Shown here: piece after piece, positions 11,291 to 22,366 of the stretch
Layout of the letters: each line of letters starts with the position of its first letter
How positions within the stretch are numbered: the first letter of the stretch is position 1
Assembly (NCBI GenBank): GCA_946699065.1
Contig: CAMPDV010000458.1
Span: 124,001-188,000, forward strand
DNA from: Loxodes magnus
Lineage: Eukaryota; Ciliophora; Karyorelictea; Loxodida; Loxodidae
Direction: 5' to 3'
Length of the DNA stretch: 64,000 nucleotides
The notes under the pieces: model-generated
The model's database searches: none
Told to the model about the DNA's origin: nothing
Seen by the model: the letters and a program-made list of their open reading frames with translations, nothing else
Program-made: the position numbers and the translations under genes

Positions 11291-14200
11291 ATGTCAATCT
11301 CTTTAATTATTTTTTATTTCCTTATCTCTTAAGTTTCACCTTAGCTAGCATTTTTTGATATACTTGATCCAAATGTTCCAACTTAAAGAGATACTAACTC
11401 GTTGCCTTCTAAAACTTTTTCTTAATATGGCTAAGATCCCCAAGGACTTTAATTTAGCGTTACAGCCTGGTTAAAATTTAGCTCCAGTAAACAAGTAATG
11501 AATTATGGTATTTTCCTTTAATTTCATGATGGTGTTTCGAATTTTCTGGAATTCGGATTGACCTAAGATTAAACAAATTAGCAAACTACTTTCAAAATAA
11601 TTTAAAACATTTTAATTTATGATATAAAATCATTAACCATCTTCTTTTTTAGTGATATCTGGGTATTTTTTGGATGTGCAATTAATACTTAAGGAAACTT
11701 TTTAGCTGTTGCAACTCATTCAAAGATAAATAACTAGTTTTAGATTCTATCAGAATCTTTTGGGTAATTATTGCCTTTTACTTTAAGTACTATAATAAAT
11801 TAAGGAAGCAATGTTTGATCTTGGAGTTTTACTGGGACTACTTATTCTTTAAGATATTATAAGAATTAATATTTAGGCATTGTCGACTTTCAGTATATTT
11901 TAGACTAGTCTGATTAAGGCTTTCTATAATAAATTTCTATTACTTGTAACTCCTAATGCTTCAAATGTTTTGGAATTAATTCTAATAATTGCATCCAATG
12001 CTATTCATCAGGAGATTTTTCAGCAGATACATGCGTATGCAACTTAAAGTTATCAGTAGAATAAGTATGTGAGAATATTTGTCCTATAACATAATAAGAC
12101 TAAGACAATAATAAATAATGCGAGTTTTGTAATAAAACCATTTTAAATTGTGAAGAGTGCAATTAACAAGGAACTATATGCTCTAAGTGTTAAAATCCTT
12201 GATTATTATACAATAGTTAGTGTGTAGAGAAATGCCCAAACGAAACATATTTTTAAGATAATATAACTTGCTTAAAATGCCAATCTCGAATCTAGAATTG
12301 TGAAACGTGTGATATAACTGGGATTTTGTGTACAAAGTGTTAACAGCCATTACTTTTATTCTAAAATTAATGCGTTTAAAGTTGCTCCAACGATAGCTTT
12401 TATGTTGAGAATTTTATTTGCTTAAACTGTAATTCCTCGATAGAAAACTGCTAAAGATGCAATTTAAATGGATCATAGTGTTTTCAATGCTAAGAATCTT
12501 TTATCTTATTCGAAAACTAGTGTATCTAGAACTGTCCTAACGAAAAGTTTTTTATTGAAAATTCTACTTGTCAAAAATGCGAAAATAAGTTAGAAAATTG
12601 CTAGGAATGCAATTCAAACGGAGATAATTGCACAAAATGTTTGGAGCCTTGACTTTTATTCGGCAATAAATGTGTTAAAAATTGTCCAAGCAATCTTTAT
12701 TATGAAGAGAGTTAAAGTTGCTAACTATGTAATTAGAGTATAAGTAATTGTGAAATGTGCAATATAAATGGTACTGAGTGTATTAAATGTTAAAACCCTT
12801 ATGTTTTGTTTGATAATATGTGCATAGAAAGTTGTCCTAATAAAACATACTATATTCAGAACTCCATTTGTCAAAAGTGTTCACAAAAGATCGAAAACTG
12901 CAAATTTTGCGATATCGAAAGAGGAGCATGTTTAGAGTGCTACGATCTTTATTTTCTTTTTCAAGAAACTTCTTGTGTTAGCAAATGCTAATAAGACTAG
13001 ATAAATATCAATAAAACTTGCTAGTCTTGCGAAATAATTCCTCACTGTTAGTTTTGTTCATGAAATCTTTCATAGTCAATAGAATGCTCTTAGTGCTTTC
13101 CAAATTTTACATTATCAAATAATGAATGCATTGAGAAAAATTTAGAGAGTCATTAGAAACCTGAAAATAATGAAAATCTTACTGACTCTGAAAAAAGATT
13201 TGCTGAATTAACAGCAAATTTTGCAAAATATAGCTAATTCACAGCATTTGCATCAGAAAGGTTATTAATTGCAATTACTTTAGAGCAATTTAATTACTTT
13301 TAAGCTTTTTGGTGCGTAGCTTTCATAACTCAAATGATTATGCTTAATGCATATATAAATGTCCCTCGTCCAGAAAATTTAAATAACTATTACTTTCAAA
13401 ATTTTAACTTGAAAATACCCTTTGGACTAAATACGAATTTTTTGGATATTAAATGAACAAGCTTACCAGTAGAAAATCAAATCTGAAGAAAACTTTAATA
13501 TGAAAGTTATGCTTTCATAGCCAATGCATTGAATGCTTCTATTGTCCTTATTTTCTCCATCCTTTTTAATATTTTGTTCTGAGTGTTAAAATCCTGTTTC
13601 AAAAACATAGCCATCTTTAATAAACTTTACAATTCATTTCACTATGAAACTGTAATAAATTTCTACTTTGGACAGAGCATATGTTTGAGTTTCGCTATTT
13701 TTATTCAGATTTATTATTTAGACTTCAGCTCTATATATGAAACTATAAATATAATGCTTGCATTCATTTTTATGGTAATTTATCATGCAGATAATTTAAA
13801 TATTATTTATAATTTTAAGCTTTAGAGGAGTTTATACATTTTATAAACTCTAAAAGTCAGAGTAAGAGATAGCAAAGAACACTGAAAGAATATCTAGTAT
13901 AAGCAAAAAATATAGCATCTTCTTCCAAGATTTTTAGCCAAATAAAATAGCTATTTATTATATTCTTTTCTTAGTAAGACGTTTTATCTTAGCATGCTTC
14001 CTCATAGTTTTATTCGAATATCCTGAGGCACAAATAGCTATTATAAATTCACTATGCGTTCTCTAGATTTTGTTTCTACTTTTTTACAAACCTTATTAAA
14101 ACCCTAAGAGGAACTATTTCGAGTGCGTAGTGGAAGTGTATCTAATAATTCTATACATGACTAACTGCTATTTCATATAGTTAGAAAATAATAGAAGATT

Positions 14201-14834
14201 AGACTAAGTCTGAGATGATCAAGCAGTCTGATTTGGATAGTTTGTCATGTACTTCTCTAGTTGCTTCATTTTCATCGTTACACTGTGTCTGCTTGTTGTT
14301 AATATTAGAAATTTCCTCTAGAGGAATAAAAAGAAAAATAAAATATAAGACACAAATCAACTAAATACATTAGGGTTGATGATAGAGTAAATATAACCTT
14401 AGCAGTAGCCTAACAAACAGAATATTTCATAAATTTTTGATGAAACCTTAATAGATTTTTAATCTAATGCTTTAAAGGTTCGAAAAAAAAATGCAAAAGT
14501 AGCAAAGGGATATCGCTTTAAAAATAAAAACAAAAGCAGTAAGCAACCAGGAAAAAATGAATTTCAAAAGGATTTTTAATAGACAGAAAGAAACTAAGGA
14601 TTTACTTAAGAGAGGTCTGAAAGAGAAATGTAAGATTACTAAAGTGAAAAGCAGAGATAAAAAGATAAAGCTGACTAAAGAGAAAATAAAATTCGTAAAT
14701 AGCATAAAAGGCATGAGAGAAAAAACCACAAAATTGCTAGTTCAGGAGAAATTCTATAACAAAATTAATATTTTACATAGTTTAAAGCTATTATTAAAAA
14801 TAATTTCATTAATTTATTTAATTTACTCAAATGA
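11291..14834 (+). CDS. G2: Cys-rich CxxC-repeat membrane protein, membrane domain type B
   Basis: ATG 11291 opens a signal peptide (MSISLIIFYFLISQ...). A laminin-G/concanavalin-like region follows (residues about 25-200), then Cys-rich units (about 217-611) of the form CxxC-x6-CxxC-...-CxxC-xxP-x-LLF-x4-C-x3-CPN. The membrane domain has hydrophobic segments near 13240-13360, 13515-13580, 13660-13790, 13955-14010, 14035-14090, 14125-14180 and 14235-14310, then a basic Gln/Lys-rich tail to the TGA at 14832-14834. One frame holds from 11291 to 13942; a +1 shift at 13943 (AAA-TAA-A) is needed to continue. In-frame TGA at 11816, 12650, 13061 and 14211, among others; TGG at 11660 and 11822. Probably a surface receptor-like or adhesion protein; ligand unknown. 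Confidence 0.8.
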
Positions 14835-15437
14835 TTTATAAAGTAAAGCAAAATAAAAGCTAAATTTAAAGTTCATATTTAGAAAAAGATTAATAATGAA
14901 TATTTTATAAAAAGTTATTTTTCAAGAGTAAACTTTATAGATGAACTGTATAAAATAAAAAAAATTGCTTCTATTTCTAAATTCAGGCGAATTATGAGCA
15001 TATAGAAATAAAATATAACCTTGGTTTCTACAATTATTTTAATTTTTGATAACTTTTAGTAAATCTATAAAATTATCATCCTAATAATTATTAGAGAGTA
15101 AATAAATTTTCATTATTATGCCTTTCTCATGTTTAGTTATTTTTTTAAATAAAATACTAAAACATTAACAAATAACTTGATTTTAGGAATGAATGAGCGA
15201 AAACTAAATCCATTAGTAAAATGAGAATAATGAAGTACTAAAATAATATATTTTTAATATGATTAAAGATTAAAGAAGAAGAGAAACAAAACAATAAAAA
15301 AATAAAATAAAATCATAACAATAATGAAGGCCAAAGAGTTTAAGAAGGAGAGTGATATCATAAAAAATCATTTTATTAAATATAATATATTTTTTAAAAC
15401 CGCCATAGTTGTTGAAGGTGAACAACAAGGTCATCTT
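14835..15437. other. A+T-rich sequence 3' of G2
   Basis: If UGA is sense, the G2 frame could continue past 14834 into a lysine-rich stretch, but with TAA and TAG already sense an open frame here means little. Otherwise nothing recognisable. A 72-codon frame at 15324-15542 overlaps the hairpin element and is not supported. Confidence 0.4.
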
Positions 15438-15649
15438 CATCAGAGGTTGGGGAAGTTAAGTACCCATAATCGACGTTATGTCTTCCTCTGCTTTGGTTTG
15501 GCCTCAAGAAATAAGATTCTTAGACCTTCGGCACTGGCTTAGTTTAGATTTAATTCTGGAACGAAAAAGAAATAATATTGCGAGCTTCATCAGAGGTGGG
15601 GAATTTAAGTACCCATAATTAACACATGTCGTCCTCTGCTTTGGTGATG
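15438..15649 (+). repeat. Hairpin element, two tandem copies
   Basis: Copies begin at 15438 and 15588. Each has CATCAGAGG, then GGGGAA..TTAAGTACCCATAAT, then CCTCTGCTTTGG. CAGAGG pairs with CCTCTG, and in the second copy outer CATCA (15588-15592) pairs with TGATG (15645-15649); a short GGG/CCC stem can form inside. The block is G+C richer than its surroundings. A diverged relative lies at about 17968-18040. The second 36.7-kb unit has a single hybrid copy at 52480. Could be a small structured RNA or a mobile-element fragment. Confidence 0.6.
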
Positions 15650-15723
15650 CAATGAGACACAATCCTGCCATGTCCTTGGACCTCCAGCAAGTATTAAAGA
15701 TTACGAGTATTCTTAAATTATAT

Positions 15724-15838
15724 CAGTATTGAACATTTTTATCAGTACTGAATAATTATAACAGTATTGAACAAGGTTTACCAGTATCTGATAATTTTAT
15801 CAGTAACAAACATTCTTGTCAGTATGAAACATTTTTTT
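15724..15838 (+). repeat. 19-bp degenerate tandem repeat, six units
   Basis: CAGTA starts at 15724, 15743, 15762, 15782, 15801 and 15820, spacing 19, 19, 20, 19 and 19. Unit consensus is roughly CAGTATTGAACATTTTTAT. Tlr elements of the Tetrahymena germline have long terminal inverted repeats built of 19-mers; whether these units are related needs comparison. Confidence 0.75.
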
Positions 15839-15841
15839 TAA

Positions 15842-15875
15842 AGAGCTGCGCACCAATGAGAGTGCTACGCGCTCT
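15842..15875. repeat. GC-rich hairpin, copy 1
   Basis: AGAGC-t-GCGCAC, 8-nt loop, GTG-cta-CGC-GCTCT: an 11-bp stem with small bulges in otherwise A+T-rich DNA. Same element at 18142, 52733 and 55026. On the minus strand it reads TAGCACTCTCATTGGTGC, faintly like a tRNA A box, but no B box follows. Confidence 0.7.
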
Positions 15876-17820
15876 ATAATCAAATTTATTTATTTAAGCT
15901 AAAAGACAAAAATTATATAATTTAATTTAAAATAAAATACTAAAATAACTTTAAAAGCCTGGTAACTATTAAGTTTTGTAAGATTAAGTAATTCTTTTAA
16001 CTTGGTAATTAGCAATATTTAAATAAATTAATAACTAAAATCCTTAAATTTGGTAATTTTATTTAGTTCCAACATTTTAAAATTTTTTGTAGTCCCTCAA
16101 TCCTTTTAGAAAAACTTAATGAACAAAAATAAGAAAAGATGAATTAAATATTGTAATTAATCATTTATCTATAGAAGCTTCTCTTTTATATTTTTAAGCA
16201 TGTTTATAATATTCTCTCTTAGTAATCTAAAGGATTTAAAAATACAATTATTTTCATTATTTTTAGCTTTGTCATTTTTCGATGTAATGTTTCTTTTTTA
16301 TTTAAGTGTTCAGATTGCCTAATTAATTTTTTAATTTAGATATATCTAAATAAGCCTTAAATAAAATAGAGGAAAAGTCCTTAGATTTTTTAGAATTTAT
16401 ATCCTACAATAGTTCTGTAAGATAATAATTATTTAAGGTTAGAAATGTTCTAGTCTATTTAATTTAAGATAGTTCAATTATAATATCTCATTAATTATCT
16501 TTAGTTATTTCATAATTTTAATTTCCTTTACTGTTTCAAAATTAAAAAATACAAGCTTTAATTTTATTTATCTAGTTATATTAAAGAATTAATTTATTAA
16601 ATCTTCTACTTTTTTACGAATCTATGTAGTGCATAATTATTTTCTTTTTTTAAAGATAGTTAGATTAAATCACAAGTATCTCACTGCACTAAAATACCTA
16701 AAAGCTATATGTTTCTTTTCTATAATCTATATTAAATTAGATATTTCAATCTTGATCTATTTTTTTATTTTGAGATCTTTAATTTCGAGAATGTCTTAAT
16801 TTACTTTCTTAAGAGTAATTATTTAAATAATATCTCTGTAGAATAATTACTTAAAATTGTTTCTAATAGAATATTTTATTAGCATGCAAGCTTTCTTTTA
16901 TTTAAGAAAGGGGATTAAATCTACAATACTTAATTATAATAATTATCTCATTAGAGATCAAGAATAAAAAATCGAGAAATCATAAATCAAAGCATACAAG
17001 CCAAAAATAAACTTGGATGAACACTTAAATTACTTTCCTTTAATTTTATAATATTTCTTAAATTTTTTATTAAAGAGACTATAAAATAAATTTCATATAA
17101 AAGATGTAGTTATTAATACCTCTTTCTTAGACCTATTTTTAAAATTGTTAAAAGTAACTTATATTAAGAAGTTTTTGCTATAATTGTTTTATTGATATAG
17201 ATATTTCGCCATTCTTTTATTTTAATCTAAGTATCAAACTTACTAAATAATCAAAGCTATGTTTAATTTTCTTTTAGTTCTCTTTTATTAATTATGTAAT
17301 TTTTCATCATTTTATATTTATAAATTTATTATTAATTTTACTAAAAAAGGATTATACTCTCTGTACTGAAATTAAAGCTGTATTGTTTCTTATTTTCTAT
17401 GCTTATTTTATAATTTTTTAGATATAAATAGCCTATTTTTGCTATAAGCTTTATTTTTATTTTTAATTTTAGGTTTTACTTGTAGAAATAACTTTTTATT
17501 TGAGTATAATACTTTAGTTATAGAATGATCTATATTTAAGATATTTTATTTGATTAAAAGGCCTAAATTTATTTTATTGTCAAATAAATAAAAATAAATT
17601 GCCTTATAGAGCGAACATTAATAATAGCTTATGGTTTTGTTTATTAATTAATATCTTTAAATTTAAACATTAATTTTATTATTTTTACTAAATCTAAATT
17701 TATAGAGGTTATTTATAATTAATTAATTTTATAAATATTTGAAATTCTTAAATTTATTTATTTAAAATTATAAAAATAACTATTAATTAAAATTAAGATT
17801 TAAATTATTATATATATAAT
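15876..17820. other. Spacer with remnant of a G-gene 3' end
   Basis: A+T rich, no intact gene. At about 16960-17035 the sequence resembles the last coding bases and stop region of G3/G6 (GATCAAGAATA..., AGCCAAAAATAAAC). From there to 17800 it follows the spacer that lies after G6 (62640-63430) and, inverted, after G3 and G4. So a type-A gene end survives here as a relic downstream of G2. Confidence 0.55.
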
Positions 17821-18140
17821 TTAAATAGGGTGGAAAGTCCTTTCCTTCGAATGCTGCTTGGAGGTCCAGCAAGGCAACAAAAAATGAGCGCGGACGGAGG
17901 ATAAATCGGAAGAAGAGAAACTAATAACAAGAAAAGGAAGATGTGACAAGCTGGAGAACTCTGAATGCCAGGAGAAAATTTTCTTCATCATAGGTCGGGG
18001 AAATGTACCCGTAATCGCATATTGCATCCTATTCTTTGGAAGGAAAAATTATTGGGGCATACTGCAGGAAGAGGAAATAAGGTAAGAGAGAAAAGAGAGA
18101 CCTATAAAAAAAATGTTCGACATTAAATAAAATTAATTTA
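17821..18140 (+). repeat. G+C-richer repeated element, diverged relative of the hairpin element
   Basis: Contains CTTCATCATAGGTCGGGGAA (17967 on), GTACCCGTAATCG and TCCTATTCTTTGG, matching the order of motifs in 15438-15649, and is likewise followed by the GC-rich hairpin. One frame is open for about 110 codons when TAA/TAG are Gln, but with only TGA as stop this is weak evidence. Not called as a gene. Confidence 0.5.
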
Positions 18141-18141
18141 A

Positions 18142-18175
18142 AGAGCTGAGCACCAACGAGTGTGCTACGCGCTCT
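18142..18175. repeat. GC-rich hairpin, copy 2
   Basis: AGAGC...GCTCT with inner GTGC-like pairing. Differs from copy 1 in the loop and in one stem base (GAG for GCG). Confidence 0.65.
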
Positions 18176-19849
18176 ACAATCGAATTTATTTATTTATTAT
18201 TATTTTATTTTCACAAAAAAAGTAATATTTCTTATTAAATTTAATTTAAGCTTAAAAGCCTTTATTAATTAATAATAGATTAAATCATTGCAATTTAATT
18301 TAAAATAAATCGCTAAAATAGAAAATTCACTAAATATATTTCAAATTTAATTAAATCTTAATATTAATATAAGCTTTAAGGATATAAATAATGAGTAAGT
18401 TAACTTAAAAATAAAAATTATAAATAGCTTTATTTTATTATTCTTTTAGCCATGATAAATTATTTGTCTAATCTAATACCATTTTCTAATTATTATCTTC
18501 ACTTTTTCTTAAAATTTTCTAAAGAAAAACTATTTTTTTAATTTTAGACATAAAAAGTTTTAAGTTTATAAATCTCAAAAAAGAAAAATTAAATAATAAA
18601 TCTATTTAATGGTAAATTTGATAATTAAGATTCAGTTCAAAAAAGAAAAATTAAAATGAACGTAATTATAGTAATTATATAAGATTTAAATAAGAAATGT
18701 AATTTTATCCTAGTTCAATCTAAACTTTTAAATTAAATACTAAATAAAAGTTTAAAATCATTTTTTTTAAAGCTAAATTAAAATTTTCTTACTATGCTTA
18801 AATTATTTTTTATTTTTCACAAGATAAATGTAAGCAATCCAGATTTTAAAATAAATAAAATTATTTAAATTACTTATGAAAGTGATATTGGTAATTATTA
18901 TAAATTTTGCTTATTATATGAAGAATATAAAAGTGTGATTTGAGTAACCTAATAAAACTTTTTTTTAATTTAGATATAAACAAAATCTAGAAAAATATAG
19001 ATAATTTGACCTTCATAATAGAAATCCATGTTAGATTGCATGCTAACTTTTATATTTATTTTATCTAAAGTTTTAAGACATAGCTTTTCATTATTCTCTG
19101 TTTAGAAATAAAATACTAAATTAATAATAATTTTAAATATGTAATAGCTATCTATGTATTTAAGTTATTTCTTCTTTTATCTAAATATTTATTAATTATA
19201 TTTAAGAAATAAACTTGAAATATTTTAATATGAGAACCTAAATTAAAATAAAGAGAAATAAGAGGAATAATTAATTTTTAAACTAATTTGAAAACAAAAA
19301 ATAATAAAATTATCCATATGCTTATATATTAGATTAAAGAACACTATAATAAATTAACTAATTTATTAAGCATTCATAAATTCTTTATACATCTATTTAA
19401 GAAAAATATTTAAATAAACATATTATAAAAGGAAATTATAGGAAACAGCTATAATAATTATTTAAAACTACTTTATTTAATTTAGCTTTTATTTATATTC
19501 AATTTAATAAAAGATAAACTAATAGAAGGGAACTAAATATAAATAATCAGTCATTACTAAAATATAAAAGTTAAATTAAATAATTATAGAAACCTTTTTC
19601 AACTATACTTTACTAGTGAAAATTAAGTTAATAGACATTTTTATATCACTAAAGAAATAAAATTTAAATTATGATAATTGTTATAGAAATATATAAATGT
19701 ATAAGAATAGGTTAGATAATCTTTTCTAAAATATAAAAGATTATATAATTTATAAGTATAAATTAAGATATGAAGTACTAAAATAAATTATTTCATTAAG
19801 TTTATAAAAATTATCTAAAGCTATTTAATTAAATATAAAATTGATATAT
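18176..19849. other. A+T-rich spacer
   Basis: The first part (to about 18950) is related, inverted, to 25250-25700 and to 34450-34900, and all of it to 55060-56760. No gene seen. Confidence 0.5.
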
Positions 19850-21300
19850 CGATGTTTATTTAGATAAATTATAATCACTCCTACAATCATATAAATTTAA
19901 TCTTTTTCTATTTAAGAAATTAAGGGCATTTTAAAAGGAATTTCAAACAATTATGTATCTTAAAATTTAAATAAATAACTATATAAAAAGAATAGATATT
20001 TATATCTATCTCTTTAAAATCTCTAATAAGTATAAATTTATTCTTGGACTTATAAAATTTAAATATAGCTGATTAAGATTAATATTATGAATAGACATTT
20101 TACTATAAAATTATTAGAAAAGAAAAGTTAAAGCATTTCATACTTTTTTATCTTTTTTCTAAAATGGTTAGTTATTTTTATTTAAGGATTTATGAGATTC
20201 ATAGAGTTTGTTATTGCATATATGGAATTTTATTTTCGAGACTGATAGAAATTTAAGATTCAATCTATATAAATCACTAAAATTCCACAACAGTATTCTC
20301 TGAGAAATCTACGAATAAGATTATATTTCTAGATCAATAAAATAAAATAATAATTCAGAATATCTTTTAGAAAAATAGCTTAATCCATTAAATTTAATTG
20401 AAAATAGATTATTATTATATCTTTATTATTTAATATATTTTACCTTTAGATTACAATTTTTTGATAATCTTAAGAGACAGTTAGTTAGTTTTAAATTTAA
20501 AATACAGAATCTTTAAAATTTAACCATATACTAAATATAAAATAAAGTACTATATTAATTACATTTATAATTATAATAATTATAAGTATATTTATCTTTA
20601 TAGTTGTAGTAAGCTTAAATTATAATATAATACTTGTAAGGTATAAATTCATTATTTATTTAAAAATAATTATAACTTTATAAATATTTTCAATTTTCTT
20701 CCCTCTTAATAAACTTAAGCTAGGCTAAAAAATAAGATTATAACTTTATTAAAACAAGTGATGCAAATCATACCTTTTGCTTCTTAATTACTTGATTGCT
20801 AACATTTATAGATTTTATAATATTTACCCTCTAACTTTAGTGTTGTGTTAAGAGAATTATACTTTAACTATAAAAATTAGAAATGATAGTCTTTGTTATC
20901 TAATAATTTTTATTATAAGCTTGTAATCCACTAAGTCATTCAAAGTATCTTAGTAATGTTGATTATAATACCTTCTTTTTTAATATCAACTATAGGCTTT
21001 CTCAATAGGAATCTTAATTAAATAAAAGAAATATAAAGAGTAAATTGAAAAAAAGTTTATTGCTTATTTAATGATAAAAGCATTCCTAAGTCTCATCACC
21101 ATCTTATTTGAAACTTGTTCTTAGTAAATTACCTTCAATTAATTATCTATCTCTTAAGATAAATCTTAAAGCAATCTTTCAAAATAAATTAGCTATACAA
21201 ATATTTAGTTTATTTCATTCTTTAATAAATTTTAAGGAGTATCAAATTAAAGTCCACTAATGATTATGCATTTTCTAAATAAACCTTATTGATCTACTTT
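19850..21300 (+). repeat. Orphan copy of the G upstream spacer
   Basis: Follows 8820-10290 and 56760-58200 in order. In those places an upstream arm and a G gene come next; here similarity stops near 21295 and no G gene follows. The next gene is Z2 on the other strand. Confidence 0.6.
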
Positions 21301-21495
21301 TTTAAACTGTATGAAAATTATTATGATTAAAGATAGAAGCATCTAATTAATTTAATATTTATCTAAAATACCTTTTATAAGTAAGGAGAATAAATAAATT
21401 CTTAGATCTATGAAAATAAATTTAGCTAGTTAGCAATGTAATTAAATTCTAAAAATAGAAGAGACAATCCTACTTATCCTGAGTTAATTAGTTAA

Positions 21496-21512
21496 ATAAG
21501 CCACTTAAATAT
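21496..21512 (+). repeat. 17-bp direct repeat, left copy
   Basis: ATAAGCCACTTAAATAT, identical to 22350-22366. The pair brackets the Z2 gene and may be a target-site duplication. Confidence 0.65.
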
Positions 21513-21569
21513 TTATTTATTTAATATACTAAATTAAAGTGTTCGTATCTCCGGGGATTTTAAACCCCT

Positions 21570-22340
21570 TCAATACATACCTCCAGAGTTCGTTCCTTGA
21601 GGTTTAAAATAAAAGTTCGGGACTCCCAGTTTTTTTGGAGTTCTGGCACTCCCTTGAAAAAGCCTCCTTCTAAATATTCTTCCATCCTTGTCTACATAAA
21701 TTCTTGAAAGTTCTCTCCAAATCTTTTCACTGTTTCTTCTCTGTTTATCCAAATATATCTTGCATCTCTTGTATGTGTGGAATTTTGATTTGCACAGGTA
21801 GCACAGCTTGACGATCCTTCTGGGAGGAGTTATCTCTAAGGGTTTTGTGCATTCTAGTTCCATTTTATTTTCAGCTAAAGTTTAAGGTTAAATTCTTTTT
21901 TCTCCCAAAAGTTTCACTTCGATTTCCTGTTTCATTAATCTTTCTTCATTGTTTTAACTTTTCTATAGTAATTTTTGGTTTTCTTTCTTTAATATTTAAA
22001 CTTCTTCTTATAGGTTACGGATAGATTTCATAAGTTATTCTATTATTAGCTATTCATCATTTTTCTATTTCTACATTATTTTTTAGTTACCACTTTTCAT
22101 GTAGTTGCTTGATCGTGGCTATGGGAGTAAAAAGTCTCGCTTGCTTTAGTCAGTTTCTGTTGATTTAATTTCTTATTCAATTTAAGATTATCTTTATTTT
22201 TCTAAATTTGGGGGTTAAAGAGCCTAAGAAAATTATTATATTATTAAAGAAGACGTGGTAGGAGAAGAATTAGAAGTCTCTGGTTTTTTTTCCTTTTTCT
22301 ATGGAGCTGGAAAAAAACCCTTCCTGAGACCTTCTGCCAT
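21570..22340 (-). CDS. Z2: coiled-coil protein with CCHC zinc knuckle
   Basis: ATG is the complement of 22338-22340; the frame runs 256 codons to the TGA at 21572-21570 with TAA/TAG as Gln and no internal TGA. N-terminal Gln/Ser/Pro-rich region, a coiled coil (IRNLQEEVQILKKENQKL, residues about 115-135), then a zinc knuckle CYLCKSKFHTYKRC of C-x2-C-x4-H-x4-C form, and a basic tail. Paralogue of Z1. The knuckle suggests nucleic-acid binding as in retroelement gag or RNA-binding proteins. No reverse transcriptase, protease or integrase is adjacent. The gene lies on the strand opposite its surroundings and is G+C richer than flanking DNA. Confidence 0.75.
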
Positions 22341-22349
22341 TTTTTATAT

Positions 22350-22366
22350 ATAAGCCACTTAAATAT
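22350..22366 (+). repeat. 17-bp direct repeat, right copy
   Basis: Exact copy of 21496-21512, just upstream of the Z2 start codon. Confidence 0.65.

Noticed and set aside
13061-13063. In-frame TGA as selenocysteine
   Set aside because: TGA codons are numerous, sit in hydrophobic or aromatic columns, alternate with TGG rather than Cys codons, and no selenocysteine-insertion hairpin was evident.
14557-14841. 94-codon frame on the plus strand downstream of G2 (copy at 51599)
   Set aside because: It is an alternative frame over the basic tail of G2; the frame joined to the membrane domain explains the sequence better.
15324-15542. 72-codon frame starting MKAKEF
   Set aside because: It runs into the duplicated hairpin element and is absent as such from the second unit, where that stretch is rearranged.
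15724-15838. CRISPR array
   Set aside because: The 19-bp units are contiguous and degenerate, without spacers, in a eukaryotic genome.
15842-15875. tRNA gene at the GC-rich hairpin
   Set aside because: No B box, acceptor stem or anticodon arm could be placed; only a weak A-box likeness.
17821-18140. Protein gene in the G+C-richer element
   Set aside because: Open frames exist on both strands, but with few stop codons available this is expected by chance, and relatives align better as DNA than as protein.
21555-21572. Telomere-like GGGGTTT near the end of Z2
   Set aside because: A single short near-palindrome (GGGGATTTTAAACCCC), not a tandem array.
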